Assembly: GCA_024281055.1 (NCBI GenBank)
Contig: JAMXLF010000087.1
Coordinates: forward strand, 1 to 64,000
Direction: 5' to 3'
DNA: 64,000 nt
From: Geobacteraceae bacterium
GTDB lineage: Bacteria > Desulfobacterota > Desulfuromonadia > Geobacterales > Geobacteraceae
In this document: one piece after another, positions 33,763 through 40,391 of the stretch
Layout of the letters: each line of letters opens with the position of its first letter
How positions within the stretch are numbered: the first letter of the stretch is position 1
The notes under the pieces: model-generated
Databases searched by the model: none
The model's input: only the letters and a program-made list of their open reading frames with translations
What the model was told of the DNA's origin: nothing
Position numbers and translations under genes: made by a program

Positions 33763-34446
33763 ATGTCCATTGCCGATAACCTGAAAATCATCCATGAAAG
33801 AATCGCTGTCGCCGCCCGCAAGGCCGGCCGTGACCCGGCCGCCGTGCGACTGGTGGCGGTATCGAAGACCAAGCCGGCCGCTGCCGTGGACGAGGCGGCC
33901 CGGGCCGGGCAGCGGCTGTTCGGCGAGAACTACGTGCAGGAACTGGTGGCCAAGGCGGGGGAAATATCCGGGCCGCTGGAGTGGCATTTCATCGGCCACC
34001 TGCAGAGCAACAAGGTCCGGCAGATCGCCGGCCAAGTCACCATGATCCACTCTGTGGACCGCTTGTCGCTGGCGCAGGAGATCGACCGGCAGTGGGGGAA
34101 GCTGGGGCGGGCCTGCGACGTGCTGGTCGAGGTGAACATAGCCTGCGAAGAGAGTAAGTGCGGCACCACCTCTGCCGACGTGTTCGGACTGGTCCGCCAG
34201 GTGGCTGTGCTTCCCCACGTGCGGATTCGCGGCCTCATGACCATGCCCCCCTTCTTCGACGACCCGGAAGGGGCGCGCCCCTATTTCCGGGAGTTGCGGC
34301 GCATTGCCGACGAGATCGCCGCGCTGGCCATTCCCCGTGTGGAGATGGCGGAGCTTTCCATGGGGATGTCCGGCGATTTCGAGGTGGCGATCGCCGAGGG
34401 GGCGACTCTCGTGCGGGTCGGATCTGCCATCTTCGGGTACCGGTAG
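33763..34446 (+). CDS. YggS/PLPBP family PLP homeostasis protein
   Basis: A 227-residue YggS-type protein, which binds pyridoxal phosphate and helps balance vitamin B6 and amino acid pools. The lysine that forms the Schiff base lies in LVAVSKTKP, and the family motifs GENYVQEL, WHFIGHLQSNKVR, MGMSGDFEVAIAEGATLVRVGSAIFG are present. I start at ATG 33763 (MSIADNL); the eight codons before it derive from the heptad repeat. Neighbour proC lies 2 kb downstream on the other strand, not adjacent as in many genomes. Confidence 0.96.
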   Translation: MSIADNLKIIHERIAVAARKAGRDPAAVRLVAVSKTKPAAAVDEAARAGQRLFGENYVQELVAKAGEISGPLEWHFIGHLQSNKVRQIAGQVTMIHSVDRLSLAQEIDRQWGKLGRACDVLVEVNIACEESKCGTTSADVFGLVRQVAVLPHVRIRGLMTMPPFFDDPEGARPYFRELRRIADEIAALAIPRVEMAELSMGMSGDFEVAIAEGATLVRVGSAIFGYR

Positions 34447-34572
34447 CAGCTCCGGTGACCTCATTGCATTTCCTTCACATTGCGCACGGATGTGGCCAAA
34501 TTCTTGTTTCCTCTTTGCGTTATCTCTGTTATAACTATCCCCAGAAAATCGATTACGGAGGTTGTACCCCTG

Positions 34573-35406
34573 ATGAAGTTCCGCCTGCTGTTGTTCGTCC
34601 TTCTGTCTGCTACCCTTGTCACCATTCCCGCTCTCGCCGCAAAATCCGATAAGCCCGAATTGAAGCAAAACGTGCCGGCCCTCAGCCAGGGGGTGAATGT
34701 CCCGATTCTCCTCTACCACCGCATGGGTCCCACCGTTGCCGACGGGATGACCATGAAGACGACCGTCTTCGAGGAACACCTGAAATACCTGCGGGACAAC
34801 GGCTACCGGGTCATTCCCCTGCGCCAGCTGGTGGACTGGTACCTGAAGAAGGGACCGCCCCCTCCCGCCAAGTCGGTGGTGATCGTGGAGGACGACGCCC
34901 ATAAATCCGTGTACACCGACATGCTGCCGCTGGTGAAGAAGTACAACGTGCCGGTGACGGTCTTCGTCTACCCCTCCGCCATCTCCAACGCCAAGTACGC
35001 CATGACCTGGGACCAGATCCGGGAGCTGAAGAAGACGGGGCTCTTCGAATTTCAGTCCCACACCTACTGGCACCCCAACTTCAAGAAGGACCGGCGGAAG
35101 ATGTCGCCGGCGGAATTCGACAAGTCAACGACGATGCAGCTCACCAAGTCAAAGGCGCGGATCGAGAAGGAGTTGGGGGTGAAGGTGGATATGCTCGCCT
35201 GGCCCTTCGGCATTTACGACGACGATCTTCTGCGCAGGGCCGCTGCTGCCGGGTATAGCGCCACATTCACCATTGAGCGCCACCATGCGAGCGCTTCGGA
35301 CAGCGTCACGAAACTGCCGCGGTATCTCCTGATCAACGCCGACCAGGGGAAGGCGTTCGCTCAGATACTCCAGGGAATGGCGCCGAAGCGGAACGTCGTC
35401 TTTTGA
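34573..35406 (+). CDS. Exported NodB-fold polysaccharide deacetylase
   Basis: A 277-residue protein with a signal peptide (MKFRLLLFVLLSATLVTIPALAA) and a NodB homology domain like IcaB/PgaB, which deacetylate poly-N-acetylglucosamine at the surface. VPILLYHRM starts the domain. The metal aspartates are in VEDDAHKSVY (the usual TFDDG is altered to VEDDA but keeps two aspartates), and QSHTYWHPNF holds the histidine pair. WPFGIYDDDL is the later active-site motif. The altered first motif makes activity slightly uncertain. GGAGG stands 11 nt before ATG 34573. Confidence 0.87.
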   Translation: MKFRLLLFVLLSATLVTIPALAAKSDKPELKQNVPALSQGVNVPILLYHRMGPTVADGMTMKTTVFEEHLKYLRDNGYRVIPLRQLVDWYLKKGPPPPAKSVVIVEDDAHKSVYTDMLPLVKKYNVPVTVFVYPSAISNAKYAMTWDQIRELKKTGLFEFQSHTYWHPNFKKDRRKMSPAEFDKSTTMQLTKSKARIEKELGVKVDMLAWPFGIYDDDLLRRAAAAGYSATFTIERHHASASDSVTKLPRYLLINADQGKAFAQILQGMAPKRNVVF

Positions 35407-35411
35407 AACCT

Positions 35412-35446
35412 GTGAATGGTGAACGGTGAATGGTGAAAGGTGAATC
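35412..35446. repeat. Heptad repeat GTGAATG
   Basis: Five units GTGAATG / GTGAACG / GTGAATG / GTGAAAG / GTGAATC without an inverted partner. The start codon of the next small gene (35430) lies inside it. Confidence 0.8.
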
Positions 35447-35621
35447 TCCCGGCAAGAAGCATCCCTGTCCGGACTGCCGCTTCTGTCAGTGGTGCGGCGA
35501 TGACCGATGCCATCTGTGTCTCGGAGGAACATGCAGACCGGCCAGGAAGCTTTCCCTGGCGGAGCAGGTGGCGCTGTACGATGCCTTGAACGGTGGCAAG
35601 GCGGATGCAGATTCCGGTTGA
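35430..35621 (+). CDS. Cysteine-rich small protein
   Basis: A 63-residue protein with seven cysteines in the first 35 residues (CPDC, CQWC, CHLC, TC), followed by a short helix (KLSLAEQVALYDALN). The pattern suggests two zinc or iron-sulfur knuckles. It is clearly not random: cysteine spacing is regular and the helix is amphipathic. The ATG used (35430) is inside a GTGAATG heptad array, so the first ten or so residues (MVKGESPGKK) come from repeat DNA. No better start is visible. The gene follows the deacetylase by 23 bp and ends before the shared terminator. Confidence 0.6.
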   Translation: MVKGESPGKKHPCPDCRFCQWCGDDRCHLCLGGTCRPARKLSLAEQVALYDALNGGKADADSG

Positions 35622-35661
35622 ACGTATCGCCCATCGATCGCTGCACCAAAATCAGTGGATG

Positions 35662-35692
35662 AAAAAGGCGGGGAGACATCCCCGCCTTTTTC
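35662..35692. terminator. Bidirectional terminator between Cys-rich gene and proC
   Basis: AAAAAGGCGGGG / CCCCGCCTTTTT perfect 12-nt arms around AGACAT; A- and T-runs on both sides let it stop transcription from either direction. Confidence 0.9.
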
Positions 35693-35714
35693 ATTTAGCT
35701 GCTACGAGCTTAAT

Positions 35715-36527
35715 CTACTTCGCGCCCAACTCCTTCGAGCGGGCCGTGGCCGCATCGACCGCGTTGATGACGGTGCCGCGGAAGCCTCCCTGCTCCAGGG
35801 CGTGCAGCCCGGCTATGGTGGTGCCACCGGGGGAGGTCACCCTGTCCCGCAGGACGGCCGGGTGGTCGTGGGTCTCCAGGAGAAGCTTGGCCGTGCCGAA
35901 TACGGTCTGGGCGGCAAGACCGAGGGCGGCGTCGCGGGGAAGACCATTCTTCACGCCGGCATCGGCAAGAGCCTCGATGAAGGTCAGCACATAGGCCGGG
36001 CCGCTCCCGGAAAGCCCGGTAACGGCGTCCATGAGCTTCTCGTCCACCTGCCAGGTCTTCCCCGTCAGCTCGAAGATGCGGCGGGTGAGGGAGATGTCCT
36101 CGGCGGTGGCATTCGCCCCGGGCGCGATGGCCGAGGCCGCTTCGAGGATCAGTGCCGGCGTATTGGGCATCACCCGCACCACACGGGTCCCGCCGGGGAA
36201 AGCCGCCTCGATGGTCGCGGTTTTTACACCCGCCATGATGGAGATGAGAAGCTTCCCCGAGGAAACCGACCCTTCCAGCTCCCTCGTGACCGCTCCTGCC
36301 ACCTGGGGCTTGATGGCCAGGATGATGATGTCGCAGCCTGCGGCGATGGCCGTGTTGTCCGCGACGCATTTGACCCCATAGCGTTCGGACAGGAAAGTGC
36401 GACGCGCCGCCAGAGGTTCGGCCACGACAAGGTCGGCGGCCGGCACCCCCCCCGCAAGTAACCCCCGTATCAATGCTTCGGCCATGTTCCCGCCGCCCAG
36501 GAACCCGATGGTTTTGTCTTGCAGCAT
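35715..36527 (-). CDS. proC: Pyrroline-5-carboxylate reductase
   Basis: A 270-residue ProC that makes proline from pyrroline-5-carboxylate with NAD(P)H. The dinucleotide motif is IGFLGGGNMAEALIRGLL; VRVMPNTPALI, the catalytic region MDAVTGLSGSGPAYV and SPGGTTIAGLHALE complete the family pattern. I start at ATG 36527 because GGGGGG precedes it and the family starts here; the open frame runs on upstream through non-coding sequence. The divergent gene encodes an XRE-cupin regulator, and the shared 286-bp region holds its operator array. Confidence 0.97.
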   Translation of the reverse strand: MLQDKTIGFLGGGNMAEALIRGLLAGGVPAADLVVAEPLAARRTFLSERYGVKCVADNTAIAAGCDIIILAIKPQVAGAVTRELEGSVSSGKLLISIMAGVKTATIEAAFPGGTRVVRVMPNTPALILEAASAIAPGANATAEDISLTRRIFELTGKTWQVDEKLMDAVTGLSGSGPAYVLTFIEALADAGVKNGLPRDAALGLAAQTVFGTAKLLLETHDHPAVLRDRVTSPGGTTIAGLHALEQGGFRGTVINAVDAATARSKELGAK

Positions 36528-36680
36528 GTGTACCCCCCTCTGCGACCGTGTCGTAAGTTGCATCCGGCCGCGTGTCCCTTGATAGGTAATAAATCCACGG
36601 TGAAAAGTCAATAGAATTGCGTGCCGGCCGGTGACGGTTGCCGGACGCCGGCAGGAATGCAAAGAGGTATCTGACAAAAA

Positions 36681-36765
36681 GTTTACCATAGCTAAACTTT
36701 CTTCTTGACAAAAAGTTTAGAATAACTAAACTAGCTTTGAAACAAAAAGTTTACTATTACTAAAC
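36681..36765 (+). promoter_or_regulatory. Array of three 17-bp operators with 34-bp period
   Basis: Three palindromes GTTTA-N7-TAAAC begin at 36681, 36715 and 36749, spaced by exactly 34 bp. Each is preceded by ACAAAAA, and the first two by TGACAAAAA, so the full repeat unit is longer than the palindrome. They lie in the gap between divergent proC and the XRE-cupin regulator gene. The likely ligand is that regulator (autoregulation). No copy was seen before the polyamine genes downstream. Confidence 0.75.
36705..36732 (+). promoter_or_regulatory. Promoter overlapping operator 2
   Basis: TTGACA at 36705-36710 and TAAACT at 36727-36732, 16 nt apart. The palindrome at 36715-36731 fills the spacer, so a bound regulator would block polymerase. 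A similar but weaker pair (CTGACA, TAAACT) surrounds operator 1. Confidence 0.5.
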
Positions 36766-36790
36766 CCGCGTGCAGGTGCGGGCTTTTTTT
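36764..36790 (+). terminator. Terminator-like hairpin before the regulator gene
   Basis: CCCGC pairs with GCGGG around an 8-nt loop and is followed by C and seven T. It lies between the operator/promoter array and the ribosome site of the XRE-cupin gene, so it may act as an attenuator. Confidence 0.55.
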
Positions 36791-36813
36791 CGGCCGAAAT
36801 TCGGAGGTTTTGC

Positions 36814-37362
36814 TTGAAGATCGGTGAGAGGTTGAAGCGGCTCAGGATGATTAATTCCCTGACCCAGGAAGAGTTGGCCAGTCGCGCCGACCTGACCAAA
36901 GGTTTTATCTCCCAGCTGGAGAACGATGCCACGTCGCCTTCCATCGCCACCCTGAAGGATATCCTCGATGTGTTCGGGGTGAGCATGCAGGAGTTCTTCA
37001 GCGACACCACCGACGAGGAGAGCGTGGTGTTCGGCAAGGAGGCCCGGGTGCAGCCCACCGGTGACGACGACAGGATCCGGGTCGAGCTTCTCGTGCCGGG
37101 AGCCCAGAACCGGGAGATGGACCCGGTGCTCGTGACACTGGAGCCGGGCGAGGAGATGGACGAACAGCCGTTTCACGAGGGGGAGGAGTTCGGCTTTGTC
37201 CTTCTCGGCAAGGTGCAGCTCAAGCTCGACGACAGGGTGCACGCGGTGAAGAAGGACGAGTGCTTCTACTTCACTTCCGACAAGCGGCATTCGGTGAAGA
37301 ATATCGGGAAGACGACGGCGAAAATACTGTGGGTGGTCACCCCCCCCACTTTTTACTACTAA
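36814..37362 (+). CDS. XRE-family regulator with cupin domain
   Basis: A 182-residue regulator. An N-terminal HTH (residues about 7-60: RLKRLRMINSLTQEELASRA, GFISQLENDATSPSIATL) is joined to a C-terminal cupin sensor (VLVTLEPGEEMDEQPFHEGE, FGFVLLGKVQLKL, CFYFTSDKRHSVKN). The start is TTG at 36814 with GGAGG six bases before. This is the PuuR-type architecture used for polyamine and amino acid catabolism. Its place just upstream of the carboxyspermidine genes and the operator array in front of it suggest that it senses a polyamine or amino acid. The element immediately after the TAA stop is a long palindrome. Confidence 0.92.
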   Translation: MKIGERLKRLRMINSLTQEELASRADLTKGFISQLENDATSPSIATLKDILDVFGVSMQEFFSDTTDEESVVFGKEARVQPTGDDDRIRVELLVPGAQNREMDPVLVTLEPGEEMDEQPFHEGEEFGFVLLGKVQLKLDDRVHAVKKDECFYFTSDKRHSVKNIGKTTAKILWVVTPPTFYY

Positions 37363-37364
37363 TA

Positions 37365-37485
37365 GGGGTGCGGTCTTCCGACCATCTCGACGCCGTCCTC
37401 GGAAGCCTCGTTGTGCGGCGTAGCGCTGCTACGCCTCCGCCGGGCTTCCTGCGGGTGCGCCGATCTGGCCGAAATCTCGCGCCCC
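37365..37485. repeat. Long palindrome with GTAGCGCTGCTAC core (type A, copy 2)
   Basis: Starts GGGGTGCG right after the regulator stop (TAATAGGGG) and ends CGCGCCCC; these ends pair. The inner parts CCATCTCGACGCC and GGCGCCGATCTGG also pair, and the core CGTAGCGCTGCTACGCC is in the middle. Confidence 0.85.
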
Positions 37486-37517
37486 GCTTGAGAGAGCGTT
37501 TAAAAACATCACTACTA

Positions 37518-37637
37518 GCGGCGCCAGATTTGCGATGATTATGGCGACGGAGAGGAGGAAGGCCCGCAGGCGTAGCAGCGCTACGTCGAGGAGCGTTCCG
37601 ACGAGCCGGCGTCGTCAGGGCGCAAATATGACGCCGC
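37518..37637. repeat. Long palindrome with inverted core (type B, copy 1)
   Basis: Ends GCGGCGCCAGATTTGCG and CGCAAATATGACGCCGC pair. The centre holds GGCGTAGCAGCGCTACGTC, the reverse complement of the type A core. It follows the type A element by about 30 bp and ends 18 nt before the next start codon. Confidence 0.85.
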
Positions 37638-37655
37638 TCTCCGGAGGATGAAATT

Positions 37656-38849
37656 ATGAGCAAAGTACTGATCATAGGCGCCGGTGGGGTCGGTCAGGTC
37701 GTCGCCCACAAGTGCGCCCAGCGCAGAGATATCTTTTCTGAAATCACCCTCGCTTCGCGCACCAAGAGCAAGTGCGACGCCATCGCCGCGCAGCTGGGGG
37801 GGAGCATCGCGACCGCCCAGGTCGATGCCGACAACGTCCCCGAACTGGTGGCGCTCATCAAAAAGGTCCAGCCGAAGCTGGTGATCAACGTGGCGCTCCC
37901 GTACCAGGATCTGCACATCATGGACGCGTGTCTCGCGACCGGCGTGGACTACCTGGACACTGCCAACTACGAGCCCCTCGACACCGCTCATTTCGAGTAC
38001 TCCTGGCAGTGGGCCTACCAGGACCGCTTCAAGAACGCCGGGATCATGGCGCTCCTCGGTTCCGGCTTCGACCCGGGGGTGACCAACGTCTACACGGCGC
38101 TTGCGGCCAAGAAGTACCTGGATGTGGTGGAGGAGATCGACATCATCGACGCCAACGCCGGCTCCCACGGCCAGCCCTTCGCCACCAACTTCAACCCGGA
38201 GATCAACATCCGCGAGGTGACCGCCACCTGCCGCCACTGGGAGAACGGCGCCTTCGTCGAGAGCCCGGCGCTTGCCACCAGGCGGGTCTTCGACTTCCCC
38301 GAGGGGATCGGCCCCATGAACGTCTACCGCCTCTACCACGAGGAGATGGAGTCGATCGTCAGACACATCCCGACCATCAGGAAGGCCCAGTTCTGGATGA
38401 CGTTCTCCGACAACTACCTGAAGCACCTGGAGGTGCTCCAGAACGTGGGGATGACCCGCATCGACGAGGTGGAGTTCCAGGGGCAGAAGATCGTGCCGAT
38501 CCAGTTCCTGAAGGCGCTTCTCCCCGACCCGGGGAGCCTGGGGCCGCTCACCAAGGGAAAGACCTGCATCGGCGTCATCGCCCGGGGAATCAAGGACGGG
38601 AAACGGAAGCAGGTCTATATTTACAACATCTGCGACCACGAGGCGTGCTACAAAGAGGTCCAGTCCCAGGCGATCAGCTACACCACCGGCGTGCCGGCCG
38701 TGGTCGGCGGCATCATGATGATGACCGGGAAGTGGCATGCGCCGGGGGTCTGGAACATGGAGCAGTTCGACCCGGAGGTGTTCCTCGCAGAACTCGGTCC
38801 GATGGGGCTGCCGACGGTCGTGGTCGAAGGAGAATGGCCGGAATTATAA
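37656..38849 (+). CDS. Carboxy(nor)spermidine dehydrogenase
   Basis: A 397-residue saccharopine-dehydrogenase-like enzyme. In the alternative spermidine route it condenses putrescine (or diaminopropane) with aspartate semialdehyde and reduces the product with NADPH to carboxyspermidine. The nucleotide motif IIGAGGVGQVVAHKCA, the LVINVALPYQDL segment and GFDPGVTNVYTALAAKKYLD support this, and the neighbour nspC makes the assignment firm. ATG 37656 with GGAGGATG upstream. It sits between type A/B palindromes and a TGTAGGGG element. Confidence 0.93.
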   Translation: MSKVLIIGAGGVGQVVAHKCAQRRDIFSEITLASRTKSKCDAIAAQLGGSIATAQVDADNVPELVALIKKVQPKLVINVALPYQDLHIMDACLATGVDYLDTANYEPLDTAHFEYSWQWAYQDRFKNAGIMALLGSGFDPGVTNVYTALAAKKYLDVVEEIDIIDANAGSHGQPFATNFNPEINIREVTATCRHWENGAFVESPALATRRVFDFPEGIGPMNVYRLYHEEMESIVRHIPTIRKAQFWMTFSDNYLKHLEVLQNVGMTRIDEVEFQGQKIVPIQFLKALLPDPGSLGPLTKGKTCIGVIARGIKDGKRKQVYIYNICDHEACYKEVQSQAISYTTGVPAVVGGIMMMTGKWHAPGVWNMEQFDPEVFLAELGPMGLPTVVVEGEWPEL

Positions 38850-38858
38850 CATCGAAAT

Positions 38859-38935
38859 GCGGGCGAGGCGCCCCTCGCCCCTACGCGGACCATGACTGAT
38901 AATGTAGGGGCGACCGGCGGGTCGCCCTGGTTTTG
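38859..38935 (+). repeat. TGTAGGGG-family hairpins, partial copy
   Basis: Two back-to-back stems: GCGGGCGAGG...CCTCGCCC ending CCCCTACG, then TGTAGGGGCGACC...GGTCGCCC followed by TGGTTTTG. The tail matches the spacer of the 20288-20348 element (GCCCTGGTTTTG). It fills the gap between the dehydrogenase gene and nspC. Confidence 0.7.
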
Positions 38936-38949
38936 AGGAACAGAAAATC

Positions 38950-40104
38950 TTGACCGGTATCGACATCGACAAAATCCTGGAGCTTGCCCCGTCTCCCGCT
39001 TACGTGGTGGACCTGGGAAGGCTGCGTCACAACCTCGCCATCCTGGACGAGGTGCAGCGGCGCAGCGGGGCGAAGATCCTGATGGCGCTGAAGGCCTTTA
39101 CCATGTGGAGCCTCTTCCCGCTCATCCGGGAAACCCTCCACGGGGTCTGCGCCAGCTCCCCCTGGGAGGCGCGACTGGGGCGGGAGGAGTTTGGCCGCGA
39201 GGTGCACAGCTTCGCCGCCGCCTTCAAGGAGAGCGACGTCCGGGAGTTGCTTACGCTCTCGAACCACCTGGTCTTCAATTCCTTCGCCCAGTTGGAGCGC
39301 TTCCGGCCGCTCTGGGAGAAGGAGCGGGGACGGGTGTCGGTGGGCTTGCGGGTGAACCCGGAACACTCCGAGGGGCACACCGCCATCTACGATCCGTGCG
39401 CCCCCAACTCGCGCCTCGGCATCCCGGTGCGGCACTTCGAGGGGAAATCGCTGGAGGGTGTCGAGGGGCTCCACTTCCATACCCTGTGCGAGCAGCTCTT
39501 CGAGCCCCTGGAGCGGACCGCCGCGGTATTCGAGGAAAAGTTCGGGAAGCTCCTCCCTGGCATGCGCTGGCTGAACCTGGGGGGCGGCCACCACATCACC
39601 CGGGAGGGGTACGACATCGATGCCCTGGTGGAGCTGGTGCGCTATTTTCGGGAGAAGTACAACGTCACGGTCTACCTGGAGCCGGGGGAGGCGATCGCCA
39701 TCGGCACCGGCATCCTGGTGGGAGAAGTCCTCGATGTGGTGGAAAACGGGATGGAGACCGCCATCTTGGACGTCTCTGCCACCTGCCACATGCCGGACGT
39801 GCTGGAGATGCCGTACCGTCCCGGCATCACGGGAGGCTTCGATCCGGGCGTTAAGGCCCACACCTACCGGCTAGGCGGGCCGTCCTGCCTCGCGGGGGAC
39901 GTGATCGGCGACTGGTCGTTCGAAAAGCCGCTCACGGCGGGGCACCGGCTCTGTTTCGAGGACATGGCGCACTACACCATGGTGAAGACCACCACCTTCA
40001 ACGGCATCCAGCACCCGGCCATCTGTACGTATGAGCCGGAGACGGGGGAACTGAAGGTGGTACGCAGGTTCGGGTACGAGGATTTCAAGAGCAGACTGTC
40101 TTAG
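38950..40104 (+). CDS. nspC: Carboxynorspermidine/carboxyspermidine decarboxylase
   Basis: A 384-residue PLP enzyme of the alanine-racemase fold that decarboxylates carboxyspermidine to spermidine. The PLP lysine is in ILMALKAFTMWSLF; EGLHFHTLCEQ, the glycine motif LNLGGGHHIT and SATCHMPDVLEMPYRP with the catalytic cysteine are typical. The start is TTG at 38950 with GAGGAA nine bases before. Its stop codon TAG is the first part of the type A palindrome that follows (TAGGGGGG). Confidence 0.96.
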   Translation: MTGIDIDKILELAPSPAYVVDLGRLRHNLAILDEVQRRSGAKILMALKAFTMWSLFPLIRETLHGVCASSPWEARLGREEFGREVHSFAAAFKESDVRELLTLSNHLVFNSFAQLERFRPLWEKERGRVSVGLRVNPEHSEGHTAIYDPCAPNSRLGIPVRHFEGKSLEGVEGLHFHTLCEQLFEPLERTAAVFEEKFGKLLPGMRWLNLGGGHHITREGYDIDALVELVRYFREKYNVTVYLEPGEAIAIGTGILVGEVLDVVENGMETAILDVSATCHMPDVLEMPYRPGITGGFDPGVKAHTYRLGGPSCLAGDVIGDWSFEKPLTAGHRLCFEDMAHYTMVKTTTFNGIQHPAICTYEPETGELKVVRRFGYEDFKSRLS

Positions 40105-40226
40105 GGGGGCGATATCTTCCGACCATCTCGACGCCGTGTCCTCGAAACCCTGCCTCGACGTAGCGCTGCTACGCCTCGGCACGGTTTCTGCGGGCCGGCG
40201 CCGATCTGGCCGAAATCTCTCGCCCC
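40104..40226. repeat. Long palindrome with GTAGCGCTGCTAC core (type A, copy 3)
   Basis: Begins at the last base of the nspC stop with GGGGGGCGA and ends TCGCCCC. The ends pair, and differ from copy 2 (GGGGTGCG/CGCGCCCC) on both sides, a compensatory change. The core is CGTAGCGCTGCTACGCC. Confidence 0.85.
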
Positions 40227-40260
40227 TTTGGTAAAACCTATTTTGCCCATTACTTAACTA

Positions 40261-40379
40261 CGGTGTCAGATTTGCGATGATTCCGTCGGATGTGACGAGG
40301 AAGGCCCGTAGGCGTAGCAGCGCTACGTCGAGGAGCATGACGAGGAGCAGACGGTGGAAGGGCGCAAATATGACGCCGC
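40261..40379. repeat. Long palindrome with inverted core (type B, copy 2)
   Basis: Ends GGTGTCAGATTTGCG and CGCAAATATGACGCC pair fully (one G-U). The centre holds GGCGTAGCAGCGCTACGTCG. It stops right before the ribosome site of speA. Confidence 0.85.
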
Positions 40380-40391
40380 CCGAGGGATACC

